Source: Bacteroidales bacterium UBA2714
Lineage (GTDB): Bacteria > Bacteroidota > Bacteroidia > Bacteroidales > P3
Assembly (NCBI GenBank): GCA_002354035.1
Contig: DEKU01000056.1
Coordinates: 1 to 59,134 of the forward strand
Direction: 5' to 3'
DNA length: 59,134 bases
Positions within the stretch are counted from its first letter, which is position 1; each line of letters opens with the position of its first letter. A program made the translations under genes and the position numbers. Below are positions 1 through 7,636 of the stretch, in pieces. Below the pieces are notes generated by a model that searched no databases, had not been told where the DNA came from, and saw nothing but the letters and a program-made list of their open reading frames with translations.

Positions 1-818
1 TGTGCCTCGTCGAAGAAGAACACCAGCTTGGGCTTGTCCAGGTCGCCCACCTCGGGCAGCTGCTCGTACAGCTCGCTGAGCAGATAGAGCAGGAAGGAGG
101 TGTAGACCTTGGGCGAGTTGACAATCTTGTCCGACGCCATAATGTTGATCACTCCGCGACCGCCACGGGTCTGCATGAAGTCGAAAATATCGATGGCCGG
201 CTCGGCGAAGAACTTGTCGCCCCCCTGGCTCTCTAATGTCAAGAGGCTGCGCTGGATGGCCCCGATCGTGGCGGGGGCCACGGTGCCATAGCTGGTCGTA
301 TACTGGGCGCGGTTGTTGCCCACCTCCTCCAGCATCTTGCGGAGGTCCTTGAGGTCGAGGAGCAGCAGCTGCTGGTCGTCGGCAATGCGGAACACCATGG
401 AGAGCACGTCGCTCTGCGTGTCGTTCAAATCCAGAATGCGGCTCAGCAGCATCGGTCCCATCTCGCTGACGGTGGTGCGCAGCGGGTGGCCCTGCTCGCC
501 AAACACATCCCAGAAGCACACGGGAAATTCCATGTACTCGAAACCGCAGGCCTTCAGCCCGTTGTCCTCGATGCTCTTCTCGAAATGCACGTTGCCGCCG
601 CCGGCCTTGGCCACTCCCGAGAGGTCGCCCTTGATGTCGGTGGCGAACACCGGCACACCCATGGCGCTGAAGGTCTCGGCCAGGTTTTGGAGCGTGCAGG
701 TCTTGCCCGTGCCCGTGGCCCCGGCGATGAGGCCGTGGCGGTTGGCCATGGAGGGGATGATTCCTAAATGTTTCTCGCCGCTCACGGCGTTGAAGGGTGT
801 ACCAGTGTTGTCAATCAT
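1..818 (-). CDS. DUF853 / HerA-like P-loop ATPase (YjgR type), 3' end cut by window edge
   Basis: Reading from the ATG at 818 gives an open frame of 272 codons that runs off the left edge; roughly half of a family usually near 500 residues is visible. The protein begins MIDNTGTPFNAVSGEKHLGI. Walker A GATGTGKT is at residues 33-40, a FATDIKGDLSG segment typical of HerA-like ATPases follows, and a Walker B-like LVFFFDEA sits at the cut end. Members are putative DNA-translocating or helicase-type ATPases of unknown role in the cytoplasm. It stands alone, divided from the next minus-strand gene by a 336-bp gap. No clear -7 box was seen upstream. Family placement is firm; biological function is not known. 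Confidence 0.85.
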   Translation of the reverse strand, partial: MIDNTGTPFNAVSGEKHLGIIPSMANRHGLIAGATGTGKTCTLQNLAETFSAMGVPVFATDIKGDLSGVAKAGGGNVHFEKSIEDNGLKACGFEYMEFPVCFWDVFGEQGHPLRTTVSEMGPMLLSRILDLNDTQSDVLSMVFRIADDQQLLLLDLKDLRKMLEEVGNNRAQYTTSYGTVAPATIGAIQRSLLTLESQGGDKFFAEPAIDIFDFMQTRGGRGVINIMASDKIVNSPKVYTSFLLYLLSELYEQLPEVGDLDKPKLVFFFDEA

Positions 819-1154
819 AGCGTTATGTTATTATTGTTGAATTGTTGTTTTCAAAAAAGGCGTCGTCCCATCCGGGGCCGACAAGTGTTTATGTTTGAGG
901 ACTTATTTCGTCATTTTTAGTAACGGGGTAACCGTTTTTTTATTGTGTCGCACCGAAATGTGTCGTCCGTTAAAAACACGGTCGCAACCCCTCTGTTCCC
1001 CGTTACTTCATCGTTAATTATCGAAGAAGGAACGGGGAACGAACTTTTTAATAACGCGCAACGTTCGAATCCACAGTTATTTAAAATGTGGAATACAGAA
1101 ATAATGCCATTATATTAAAATAAATTTGTATATTATTTTTAAGGTTGGGCTTGC
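819..1154. other. Intergenic gap between two minus-strand genes; no gene seen
   Basis: 336 bp without a credible reading frame. It is AT-rich at the right side. The word AACGGGG or its complement occurs three times (near 922, 998 and 1031), two of them forming the inverted repeat listed separately. A GTTCGAATCC string near 1063 resembles a tRNA T-loop but has no matching stem. Confidence 0.6.
995..1040. repeat. Perfect 10-bp inverted repeat, possible operator or hairpin
   Basis: GTTCCCCGTT at 995-1004 is the exact complement of AACGGGGAAC at 1031-1040. Inside, CTTC at 1006-1009 can pair with GAAG at 1023-1026. There is no T-run on either side, so a terminator is unlikely. It lies downstream of the AAA ATPase gene and upstream of the DUF853 gene (both minus), so it could be an operator or part of the DUF853 leader. 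Function is inferred only from position. Confidence 0.5.
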
Positions 1155-2285
1155 TCAGTATTCGCGGGCGAGCCAGCGGAGGAGGAAGAGGTCGGCGACG
1201 GCATAGTAGGAGCGCTCTTTGGTGGTTTCTTGGAAGACGAGGTCTTTGTCGATGAGGGTTTGCAGCTGTCGGCGAGCCACTGAGGTGGAGCCAAGATTGT
1301 AGCGCGAGAGGAAGGCGTGGGCATAGGGCTGTTCCACCTCTTGCTCCTTGGCTAAGGCGATGAGGAGGTTCCACTGCCCGGATGTGAGCAGCTGCTTGTA
1401 TTGCAGGAAGTAGGGCTCGTTGAGGGTGAGCAATCGGCTGCAACACTGGGTGGCGTCGGCCATGGCGACGTGCGGAAGGTTGAGAGCAAAGAGGTCGTGG
1501 CAGACACGCTGAGTGTAGTAGGTGTGGCGGCGTGTCCATTGCAGGATGAAGTCGACAACCTCGTCGTCTATCTGGCGGTCGTGGTCGCTGAAGGATTTGC
1601 GGATGTAGTGGGCATAGTTTTCTGTGGGTATGGCATTCAGCCCCACAAACTGGGTGCTGGCGAAGAAAGGCCGTTGCGGATTGCTGAAGATGTCGGCCAT
1701 CATGTGCTTCTTGCTGCCGCAGAAGATGAAGCGCACGTTGTGGAGCCGCTGGATGTAGGTGCGGAGCAGTGCCTCGATATTGTCTTCTTTGTAGTCGCGT
1801 ATTTGCTGGAACTCGTCGATGGCAAGGAGTACGGGTTTGTCCTGCTTCTCTAAGAAGAGTAGTAGCCCTTCGAGGGTTTGCTCTTTCTCGCTGGGGTTCT
1901 GATAGGTGAATTGTAGCTGGGGGGTGCCTGTCAGCGGATCAATCCCTACCAATGGGCGAAACCCTTTGAGCATGGAGATGAATCGGTGGCCAATGCTTGA
2001 CGATTCGGGGAAGGCGGCGAGGATGGCGGAGGCAAGGGTGTGGTTGAGTTCAGCTATGTCGCGTGTGGCAAAGATGTCGACGTAGATGGGGGTGATGGTG
2101 CTGGATGTGGTTTTCAGCTCGTCGAAGAGGCGGAAGATAAGGCCGGTTTTCCCCATGCGCCGTTGTGCGATTAGGGTCACATTTACTCCAGACAGGGCAT
2201 GCTGGAGTAGAAGAATGGTCTCTTTTTCGCGGTCGAAGAAGTATTCTTTCCCGCGGTATCCGTTGAAAACAAATGGGTTGTCCAT
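1155..2285 (-). CDS. AAA ATPase of the Bacteroidota ATP-binding protein type (PF01637-like)
   Basis: 376 residues, a usual length for this abundant Bacteroidota family. The N-terminus MDNPFVFNGYRGKEYFFDRE is the family's opening box, followed by the P-loop AQRRMGKT at residues 40-47 and a Walker B VLLAIDEFQQI near residue 155. The last 90 or so residues look like a winged-helix region (QQTFVGLN..., then a basic helical tail ending WLAREY). The substrate and partner are unknown for the family; STAND-like or prophage-linked roles are often guessed. The gene is monocistronic, with a good promoter just upstream at 2311-2341, giving a leader of only about 20 nt. Confidence 0.8.
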   Translation of the reverse strand: MDNPFVFNGYRGKEYFFDREKETILLLQHALSGVNVTLIAQRRMGKTGLIFRLFDELKTTSSTITPIYVDIFATRDIAELNHTLASAILAAFPESSSIGHRFISMLKGFRPLVGIDPLTGTPQLQFTYQNPSEKEQTLEGLLLFLEKQDKPVLLAIDEFQQIRDYKEDNIEALLRTYIQRLHNVRFIFCGSKKHMMADIFSNPQRPFFASTQFVGLNAIPTENYAHYIRKSFSDHDRQIDDEVVDFILQWTRRHTYYTQRVCHDLFALNLPHVAMADATQCCSRLLTLNEPYFLQYKQLLTSGQWNLLIALAKEQEVEQPYAHAFLSRYNLGSTSVARRQLQTLIDKDLVFQETTKERSYYAVADLFLLRWLAREY

Positions 2286-2310
2286 AATACTATACCTTTA
2301 CATACAGATG

Positions 2311-2341
2311 CAAAAATAAGCATAATATTTGACTTCACAAA
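2311..2341 (-). promoter_or_regulatory. Bacteroidota promoter for the AAA ATPase gene
   Basis: On the minus strand TTTG (2341-2338) is followed after 19 nt by TATTTTTG (2318-2311). This matches the -33 TTTG / -7 TAnnTTTG consensus with the preferred spacing. The start codon is at 2285. Confidence 0.65.
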
Positions 2342-2372
2342 ATGTAAAGCGCAAAATGTGAAGCGGGAGATT

Positions 2373-2401
2373 GAATGCTTGAATGTGTTAATGTGTGAAT
2401 C
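2373..2401. repeat. Phased 8-bp array (GAATG core), copy a
   Basis: GAATG-like cores begin at 2373, 2381, 2389 and 2397, exactly 8 bp apart, with 3-nt variable spacers. Read on the other strand the core is CATTC. This is the same family as the arrays at 4316, 7590, 8368 and 38751. It lies upstream of the yggS promoter. Confidence 0.6.
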
Positions 2402-2696
2402 GTCAGGTTTGTGCATCCTAATGATGATGTTTTATAAATATTATGCCTTAAAACAGAATATGCGTAGAAAAAGTTGTATATTTGCCGCAGGATTTGCGGT
2501 GAATAGCGCGGCTGTTTCCCGCATAAAGACAGGATGAATTTCCAGAGGGATGCCCTTGCATTGGTATATTTTTGCTTGAAAGTTGCCTATGTTTTTGAAA
2601 AAGGCGGGTGGGTGCAGATGGTGTTTTATGGGGGAGAGAGGAGTTTTTTTGTGGGAAAAAAGGGTGGGGCAATAATATTGCGTGGGGTTTTGCGTT
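2402..2696. other. Upstream region and long leader of yggS; no gene seen
   Basis: Holds the -7 box at 2477-2484 and, after it, about 210 nt of G- and T-rich sequence before the start codon. CCGCA/TGCGG just after the -7 box can form a short hairpin at the expected 5' end of the transcript. I see no protein-coding frame or known riboswitch motif. Confidence 0.4.
2477..2484 (+). promoter_or_regulatory. -7 promoter box upstream of yggS
   Basis: TATATTTG fits the TAnnTTTG -7 consensus of Bacteroidota. No clean -33 TTTG is seen at 19-21 nt upstream. If used, the leader is about 210 nt. Confidence 0.45.
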
Positions 2697-3398
2697 ATGA
2701 ATAGCGGTATGATAAGAGATAATTTATTAAATATTCAGTCGACCCTGAAAGAGGGGGTGCGGCTGATTGCGGTATCGAAGACCAAGCCCGTGGAGGACTT
2801 GCAGGAGGCCTACGACGCCGGGCAACGCCTTTTTGGCGAAAACAAGGCCTTGGAGATGCGCGACAAGCATGCCGTGCTGCCCGAGGATATTGAGTGGCAT
2901 TTTATCGGTCATTTGCAGACCAATAAAATCAAGTACATTGCCGCCTACGTGCGGATGATTCACAGCATCGACAGCCTGACGCTGCTGGAGGCTGTGGAGA
3001 AGGAGGCACGGAAGCACGACCGTGTGATTGACTGTCTGCTGCAGTTCCACATAGCCACTGAGGAGACCAAGTTTGGTCTGAACATGGAGGAGGCACGCGC
3101 GCTGTTAGAGTCGGCGGAGTATGCCGCCATGGAGCATGTGCGGATTGTGGGCGTGATGGGCATGGCCACGAACACGACGGACCGCGAGCTGGTGAGGAAG
3201 GAGTTCCGCACGTTGCGCGAGTATAAGGAGCAACTGGCTGAGCAGTACTTCAAAGGACGTGATGACTTCAAGGAAATCTCGATGGGCATGTCGCACGACT
3301 ATGACATCGCCATGGAGGAGGGCAGCACGATGGTGCGTGTGGGCAGCTCAATCTTTGGTGCCAGGAATTATGGCATCCCGGTGAATGATGAGAAGTGA
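2697..3398 (+). CDS. yggS: YggS/PLPBP family pyridoxal-phosphate homeostasis protein
   Basis: 233 residues from the ATG at 2697; an ATG at 2709 (MIRDNLLNIQ) is an equally plausible start and fits the family's usual N-terminus. The PLP-binding lysine lies in the box RLIAVSKTKP (K28), followed by FGENKALE, WHFIGHLQTNKIKYI and the C-terminal SMGMSHDYDIAMEEGSTMVR, all hallmarks of the fold-III, TIM-barrel PLP-binding family. It is a cytoplasmic protein that buffers PLP and affects amino-acid and keto-acid balance; no catalytic reaction is established. It sits 28 bp ahead of a YitT-like membrane protein on the same strand and may be co-transcribed. Confidence 0.95.
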   Translation: MNSGMIRDNLLNIQSTLKEGVRLIAVSKTKPVEDLQEAYDAGQRLFGENKALEMRDKHAVLPEDIEWHFIGHLQTNKIKYIAAYVRMIHSIDSLTLLEAVEKEARKHDRVIDCLLQFHIATEETKFGLNMEEARALLESAEYAAMEHVRIVGVMGMATNTTDRELVRKEFRTLREYKEQLAEQYFKGRDDFKEISMGMSHDYDIAMEEGSTMVRVGSSIFGARNYGIPVNDEK

Positions 3399-3426
3399 GT
3401 ATTTATAAGCAAAAAGGATATAGAAA

Positions 3427-4311
3427 ATGCAGATATTCAGGAAAAAGCAACATGTGATAATCTCCTATCTGGTGATTACGCTGGGTATACTGATTTATAC
3501 CTTCGGATGGGCGGCGGTGATGCTGCCCGCCAAGATTGTGGGTGGCGGCGTGAGCGGTATCTCGTCGGTGCTTTATTATGCCGTGGGAATCCATATCCCC
3601 ATCGGTATTATCAACTTGGTGATTAATGCCATACTTGTGATGATAGGCTTTAAGATGCTGGGTGCCAGGTTTGGAGCCAACACGATTTATGGCATCATCA
3701 TGTCGTCGCTCTGCTTCATCCTTTGGCAGCAGGTGCTGCATGTGGAGACGCTGTTCGACGTGAGCCAGTTTGGTGGTTTCATGTGTGCCATCATCGGTGG
3801 AGCCCTCTGTGGCGGCGGCATAGGCATGACCTTCGCCATGGGCGGCAACAGTGGCGGCACGGACATCATTGCCCTTATTGTGAGCAAATTTTACAACATA
3901 TCGCCCGGCAAGGTGATCATGTATCTTGACATCTTTATTGTGGGCAGCTCGTTTTTCGTGTCGCACAAGATTGAGAACGTGGTGTTCGGCTATATCGTCA
4001 TGGTGACCATGACCTACGTGCTGGACATGGTGCTGGACGGCAACAAGCAGTCGTATCAGATACTTGTCTTCTCTCAGAAAAACAAGGAGATTGGCGACGC
4101 CATCACCACCGAGGTGGGCCGTGGCGCCACACTGCTGGACGCCGAGGGGTGCTACAGCCACCAGGGACAGCAGGTGCTGATAGTGATGGTGCACAAGACG
4201 GACAAACCCCATGTGATGCAAATCATCCATCGCATAGACGACAACGCCTTTATCTCCGTGAGCAAGACTCAAGGTGTGTATGGCAAAAACTTCGAGAAGC
4301 TGAAACTGTAA
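3427..4311 (+). CDS. YitT family membrane protein with C-terminal DUF2179 domain
   Basis: 294 residues. The first two-thirds holds about five or six hydrophobic segments, including the conserved loops LPAKIVGGGVSGISSVLYY and the glycine-rich GMTFAMGGNSGGTDIIA. The last 80 residues form the soluble DUF2179 domain (TEVGRGATLLDAEGCYSHQG...). Members are inner-membrane proteins of unclear role, often guessed to be transporters. The gene follows yggS closely and precedes rpe after a 95-bp gap filled by an 8-bp phased array. Confidence 0.9.
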   Translation: MQIFRKKQHVIISYLVITLGILIYTFGWAAVMLPAKIVGGGVSGISSVLYYAVGIHIPIGIINLVINAILVMIGFKMLGARFGANTIYGIIMSSLCFILWQQVLHVETLFDVSQFGGFMCAIIGGALCGGGIGMTFAMGGNSGGTDIIALIVSKFYNISPGKVIMYLDIFIVGSSFFVSHKIENVVFGYIVMVTMTYVLDMVLDGNKQSYQILVFSQKNKEIGDAITTEVGRGATLLDAEGCYSHQGQQVLIVMVHKTDKPHVMQIIHRIDDNAFISVSKTQGVYGKNFEKLKL

Positions 4312-4315
4312 TTAG

Positions 4316-4389
4316 AATGTGTTAATGTGGGAATGTGTTAATCTGATTTACGCATTCGAACAATCACACATTCAGGCAATCAAGCATTC
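4316..4389. repeat. Phased 8-bp arrays in two opposed arms (AATGTG / CATTC), copy b
   Basis: Left arm: AATGTG at 4316, 4324, 4332 and AATCTG at 4340. Right arm: CATTC or CAATC at 4353, 4361, 4369, 4377 and 4385. Both arms have a strict 8-bp period, and the left arm read on the other strand gives the same CATTC-like core, so the two can pair in several registers. It fills most of the yitT-rpe gap. Confidence 0.7.
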
Positions 4390-4406
4390 ACTTATAACTT
4401 ATCAAA

Positions 4407-5051
4407 ATGAAACTAATATCTCCCTCTTTACTCAGCGCTGACTTTGGCCATCTGGAGCGCGACATCGAGATGCTCAACCAGAGCGAGTGCGACTGGCTGC
4501 ACGTAGACGTGATGGACGGCATGTTTGTGCCGAACATCAGCTTCGGCATGCCGGTGATTAAATATATTAAAAAGGCTGCACGCAAGCCCTTGGATGTCCA
4601 CCTGATGATTATGGATCCCGGCCGCTATATTGAGGCTTTCAAAGAGGCTGGCGCCGACATCATCACCGTCCACCAGGAGGCCTGCATCCATCTGGACCGC
4701 ACCCTCCACGCCATCAGGGACGCGGGTCTGCGCTGCGGCGCTGTGCTGAACCCGGCCACGCCTGTCGCCATGCTGGAGGACAGTGTGCAGCTGTGCGACG
4801 TGGTCTTGCTCATGTCTGTCAACCCTGGCTTCGGCGGACAGAAATTCATCGAGAACACATACGGCAAGGTGCGCCAGCTGCGTGACCTCTGCAACCGCAA
4901 GAATCCCCACTGCCTCATCGAAGTGGACGGCGGCGTGAACACGGCGAATGCTCCGCTGCTGTTCGAGGCTGGGGCCGATGTGCTGGTGGCCGGCAACGCC
5001 GTCTTCAAGAGCGATAACCCCGCCCAAACGATTCATGATTTGAAGCAATGA
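4407..5051 (+). CDS. rpe: Ribulose-phosphate 3-epimerase
   Basis: 214 residues, the usual size. It interconverts ribulose 5-phosphate and xylulose 5-phosphate in the pentose phosphate pathway, in the cytoplasm. Signature boxes are present in order: SPSLLSADF at the N-terminus, HVDVMDGMFVPNISFG, DVHLMI, MSVNPGFGGQKFI and EVDGGVN, which carry the metal-binding His/Asp residues and the phosphate-binding loop of this TIM barrel. The stop overlaps the start of the next gene by 4 bp (ATGA), so translation is probably coupled with the rRNA methyltransferase. Confidence 0.97.
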   Translation: MKLISPSLLSADFGHLERDIEMLNQSECDWLHVDVMDGMFVPNISFGMPVIKYIKKAARKPLDVHLMIMDPGRYIEAFKEAGADIITVHQEACIHLDRTLHAIRDAGLRCGAVLNPATPVAMLEDSVQLCDVVLLMSVNPGFGGQKFIENTYGKVRQLRDLCNRKNPHCLIEVDGGVNTANAPLLFEAGADVLVAGNAVFKSDNPAQTIHDLKQ

Positions 5052-6223
5052 CCCGTCCGAGACTCATCATAGCCCGAGGCCGTGACAAGGCACTTGGCCG
5101 ACGCCACCCCTGGGTGTTCTCCGGGGCAATGAAGCAGGTGGAGGGCCAGCCGCAGGAGGGCGACGTGGTCGATATCTGCTCGGCCGATGGGCAGTGGATG
5201 GCCGTGGGACACTACCAGAACGACAGCATCGTGTGTAAGGTGCTTTCGTTCGACACCCCGGAGGTGGACCGTGTTTTTTTTCGTCAGCGGCTTGCTTCGG
5301 CCATCGCCTACCGTCAGCGCTTGGGCTTTTTCGACAATAGGGACACCAATGTCTTCCGTCTCGTCCATGCCGAGGGCGATTTCCTGCCCGGGCTGGTGTG
5401 CGACTGGTATAACGGTGTGCTGGTCATGCAGGCCCACAGCGTGGGGATGCACCGCCTGTTCCCCATGCTCACTGAGTTGGCCGTCGAGCTACTGAGCGAC
5501 CAGGGCCTCCAGTCGGTGTTCGACAAAAGCAGCGCCACTGTGCCCGGCGGCTGCACCGACGGCTACCTGTGGGGCATTCAGCCTCCCGAATGGGAGATTG
5601 CCGAACACCGCCACCGTCTCCTCATCAACTTCTTCGAGGGGCAGAAAACGGGCTTCTTCATTGACCAGCGCGAAAACCGTGGGCTGGTCGAACAGCTGGC
5701 TGCTGGCCGCCGTGTGCTGAACTGCTTCGGTTACACCGGTGGGTTCTCCTTGGCCGCCCTCGGCGGGGGTGCTGAATACGTGGAGACTGTGGACATATCG
5801 AAAAAAGCCATCGCCCTCTGCAACCGCAATGTGGAACTCAACTTTGGCTCGACCGACCGCCACCAGGGTGTGGTGGCCGACGTGCTGAAATACCTCGACA
5901 CCACCGCTCCCTTCGACTTCATCATCCTCGACCCACCCGCCTTTGCCAAGAACCATCGCAGTCTTCAGCAAGGGCTTAAAGGCTATCGCAGCATCAACCA
6001 GCGCGCCATGGAAACCATCCGGTCCGGTGGACTGCTCATGACGTTCAGCTGCAGCCAGGCCGTCTCCGTTGACGATTTCAAGACCATGTGCTTCACCGCC
6101 GCCGCCAATGCCCACCGCCAGGTGCGCATCGTCAGGCAGCTGCCCCACGCCATGGACCACCCTGTCAGCATCTATCACCCCGAAGGCGAATACCTCAAAG
6201 GCTTGCTGCTTGAGGTAGAATAA
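5048..6223 (+). CDS. Class I SAM-dependent rRNA methyltransferase, RlmI-like, with PUA domain
   Basis: 391 residues. An N-terminal PUA RNA-binding domain covers roughly residues 3-75 (ARGRDKALGRRHPWVFSGAM). The methyltransferase half has RENR, the SAM-binding loop VLNCFGYTGGFSL near residue 222, and the motif IV region LDPPAFAKN near residue 295, then SCSQAV. The family (RlmI/RlmK/YccW) makes m5C in 23S rRNA in enterobacteria; the exact target here is inferred and could differ. Overlaps rpe by 4 bp and is followed 34 bp later by folE on the same strand. Confidence 0.9.
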   Translation: MTRPRLIIARGRDKALGRRHPWVFSGAMKQVEGQPQEGDVVDICSADGQWMAVGHYQNDSIVCKVLSFDTPEVDRVFFRQRLASAIAYRQRLGFFDNRDTNVFRLVHAEGDFLPGLVCDWYNGVLVMQAHSVGMHRLFPMLTELAVELLSDQGLQSVFDKSSATVPGGCTDGYLWGIQPPEWEIAEHRHRLLINFFEGQKTGFFIDQRENRGLVEQLAAGRRVLNCFGYTGGFSLAALGGGAEYVETVDISKKAIALCNRNVELNFGSTDRHQGVVADVLKYLDTTAPFDFIILDPPAFAKNHRSLQQGLKGYRSINQRAMETIRSGGLLMTFSCSQAVSVDDFKTMCFTAAANAHRQVRIVRQLPHAMDHPVSIYHPEGEYLKGLLLEVE

Positions 6224-6257
6224 AACACAACATTATACTTCAACCACTGATAAAATT

Positions 6258-6866
6258 ATGGAAGAAAAAGGATATATCAAAGTTGACCAATACGACGAGC
6301 AGTGTGTCCGCGAGATGGCGGAGCATTACAAAGCCATCCTGCGCCTGCTGGGCGAAGACCCCGAGCGCGAAGGCCTCCTCAAATCGCCCGAGCGCATAGC
6401 CAAGGCCATGCTCTTCTTCACCAACGGCTATGACCTCGAACCCGAGGAAATACTGCGCTCCGCCATGTTCCACGAGGACTATAAGCAGATGGTGGTGGTC
6501 AAAGACATCGAGCTGTACTCTCTTTGCGAGCATCACATGGTGCCCTTTGTGGGCAAGGCACACGTGGCCTACATCCCCAATGGAACCATTGTCGGCCTCA
6601 GCAAGATACCCCGTGTGGTGGACGCATACGCCCGTCGGCTGCAAGTGCAGGAACGTCTCACCAAGCAAATCAAGGACTGCATCCAGAAGACCCTCAACCC
6701 CCTCGGCGTGGCTGTGGTGATTGAGGCCCAGCACATGTGCATGTCCATGCGTGGGGTGCAGAAACAAAACTCCGTCACCACCACCAGCGACTTCACCGGC
6801 GCCTTCATGAACGACCCCAAGACCCGCGAAGAGTTCATGCACATAATCGGTGTAGACCTCCATTAA
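6258..6866 (+). CDS. folE: GTP cyclohydrolase I
   Basis: 202 residues. Converts GTP to 7,8-dihydroneopterin triphosphate, the first step to tetrahydrofolate (and a source for queuosine-type pathways); cytoplasmic homodecamer. Family landmarks: DPEREGLLKSPERIAKAM, the zinc ligand box SLCEHHMVPFVGKAHVAYIP, GLSKIPRVVDAYARRLQVQE, and the second zinc-cysteine region AQHMCMSMRGVQK. The start is the ATG 34 bp after the methyltransferase stop. It is followed 25 bp later by the lolA-like gene, so all belong to one likely transcription unit. Confidence 0.97.
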   Translation: MEEKGYIKVDQYDEQCVREMAEHYKAILRLLGEDPEREGLLKSPERIAKAMLFFTNGYDLEPEEILRSAMFHEDYKQMVVVKDIELYSLCEHHMVPFVGKAHVAYIPNGTIVGLSKIPRVVDAYARRLQVQERLTKQIKDCIQKTLNPLGVAVVIEAQHMCMSMRGVQKQNSVTTTSDFTGAFMNDPKTREEFMHIIGVDLH

Positions 6867-6891
6867 ACAACCCATTACAAAACCTCTATAC

Positions 6892-7539
6892 ATGAAAAAA
6901 GCCCTCACACTCCTCGTGGCCATGCTCTGCATGATGCACCTCTCGGCGCAGCTTACCCATACCGCCCAAGGCGCAGTGGACCAGACCGCCGCCGCCATCC
7001 TCAAAAAGGCTTCGGCCAAGATGTCCGGCACCGTCAGTTTCTCGGTCACCATCGTCACCCTCGATGCCGACAAGAAAGAGTCTTTCCGCCAGAAGGTCGA
7101 CGTGCTCTACAACGCCCCGCGCTACCGCGTCAAGGCCAACGACATCGAAATCTACTGCGACGGCCACGCCGTGTGGCAGCTCAACAAACCCAACAAAGAA
7201 GTTATGGTCACGCCCATGTCTGACAACGACGACGACATCACCAATCCCGCCCGACTGCTGGCCAACTACTCCAAATCCTACCGCGCCAAATACATACGCG
7301 AGGAATCGGACGGCACCGCCATCGTCGACCTCCAGCCCCTCAAGGCTAAGTCATTCCACAAAATCCGCTTGTTCATCAACGCCAAGACTGGCCTCCTGAA
7401 GAAGATGGAGCAGCACAATTTCGACTCCTCGCGCGGCATCTACACCCTCACGGGTTTCAAAAACACCAAGGCCAAAGATGCCGACTTCACCTTCAACACC
7501 AAGAAGAACCCTGGTATCGAAGTAGTCGACATGCGGTGA
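6892..7539 (+). CDS. LolA-like outer-membrane lipoprotein carrier
   Basis: 215 residues with an N-terminal signal peptide (MKKALTLLVAMLCMMHLSAQ, cleavage after about residue 20). The mature part has the LolA/LolB unclosed-barrel pattern: the segment AAAILKKASAKMSGTVSFSV, then F.QKVDVLYNAPRYRVK and the motif ..IEIYCDGHAVWQLNKPNKEV. The expected role is to carry lipoproteins through the periplasm from the LolCDE exporter to the outer membrane. A LolC/E-type permease gene lies at 16625-17920 in this window but on the other strand. Divergent LolA-like proteins are common in Bacteroidota; exact client range is unknown. Confidence 0.82.
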   Translation: MKKALTLLVAMLCMMHLSAQLTHTAQGAVDQTAAAILKKASAKMSGTVSFSVTIVTLDADKKESFRQKVDVLYNAPRYRVKANDIEIYCDGHAVWQLNKPNKEVMVTPMSDNDDDITNPARLLANYSKSYRAKYIREESDGTAIVDLQPLKAKSFHKIRLFINAKTGLLKKMEQHNFDSSRGIYTLTGFKNTKAKDADFTFNTKKNPGIEVVDMR

Positions 7540-7542
7540 ACA

Positions 7543-7635
7543 GAATGTGCTAACATGTTAGTATGTTAGCCTTTTTGACTGCACCAGCCACTCAATCACT
7601 CAAACATTCAAGAATTTACATATTCAAATATTTAG
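7543..7635. repeat. Phased 8-bp array (ACTCAA/ATTCAA core), copy c
   Basis: The right arm is the cleanest example in the window: ACTCAA, ACTCAA, ATTCAA, ATTTAC, ATTCAA and ATTTAG begin at 7590, 7598, 7606, 7614, 7622 and 7630, exactly 8 bp apart, ending next to the tsaB start codon. A looser left arm (ATGT/TTAG words at 7545-7569) has the opposite sense. The array fills the lolA-tsaB gap. Confidence 0.7.
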
Positions 7636-7636
7636 A

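Noticed and set aside
1050..1080. Possible tRNA T-loop (GTTCGAATCC)
   Set aside because: No 5-bp T-stem, no anticodon arm and no acceptor stem can be formed around it.
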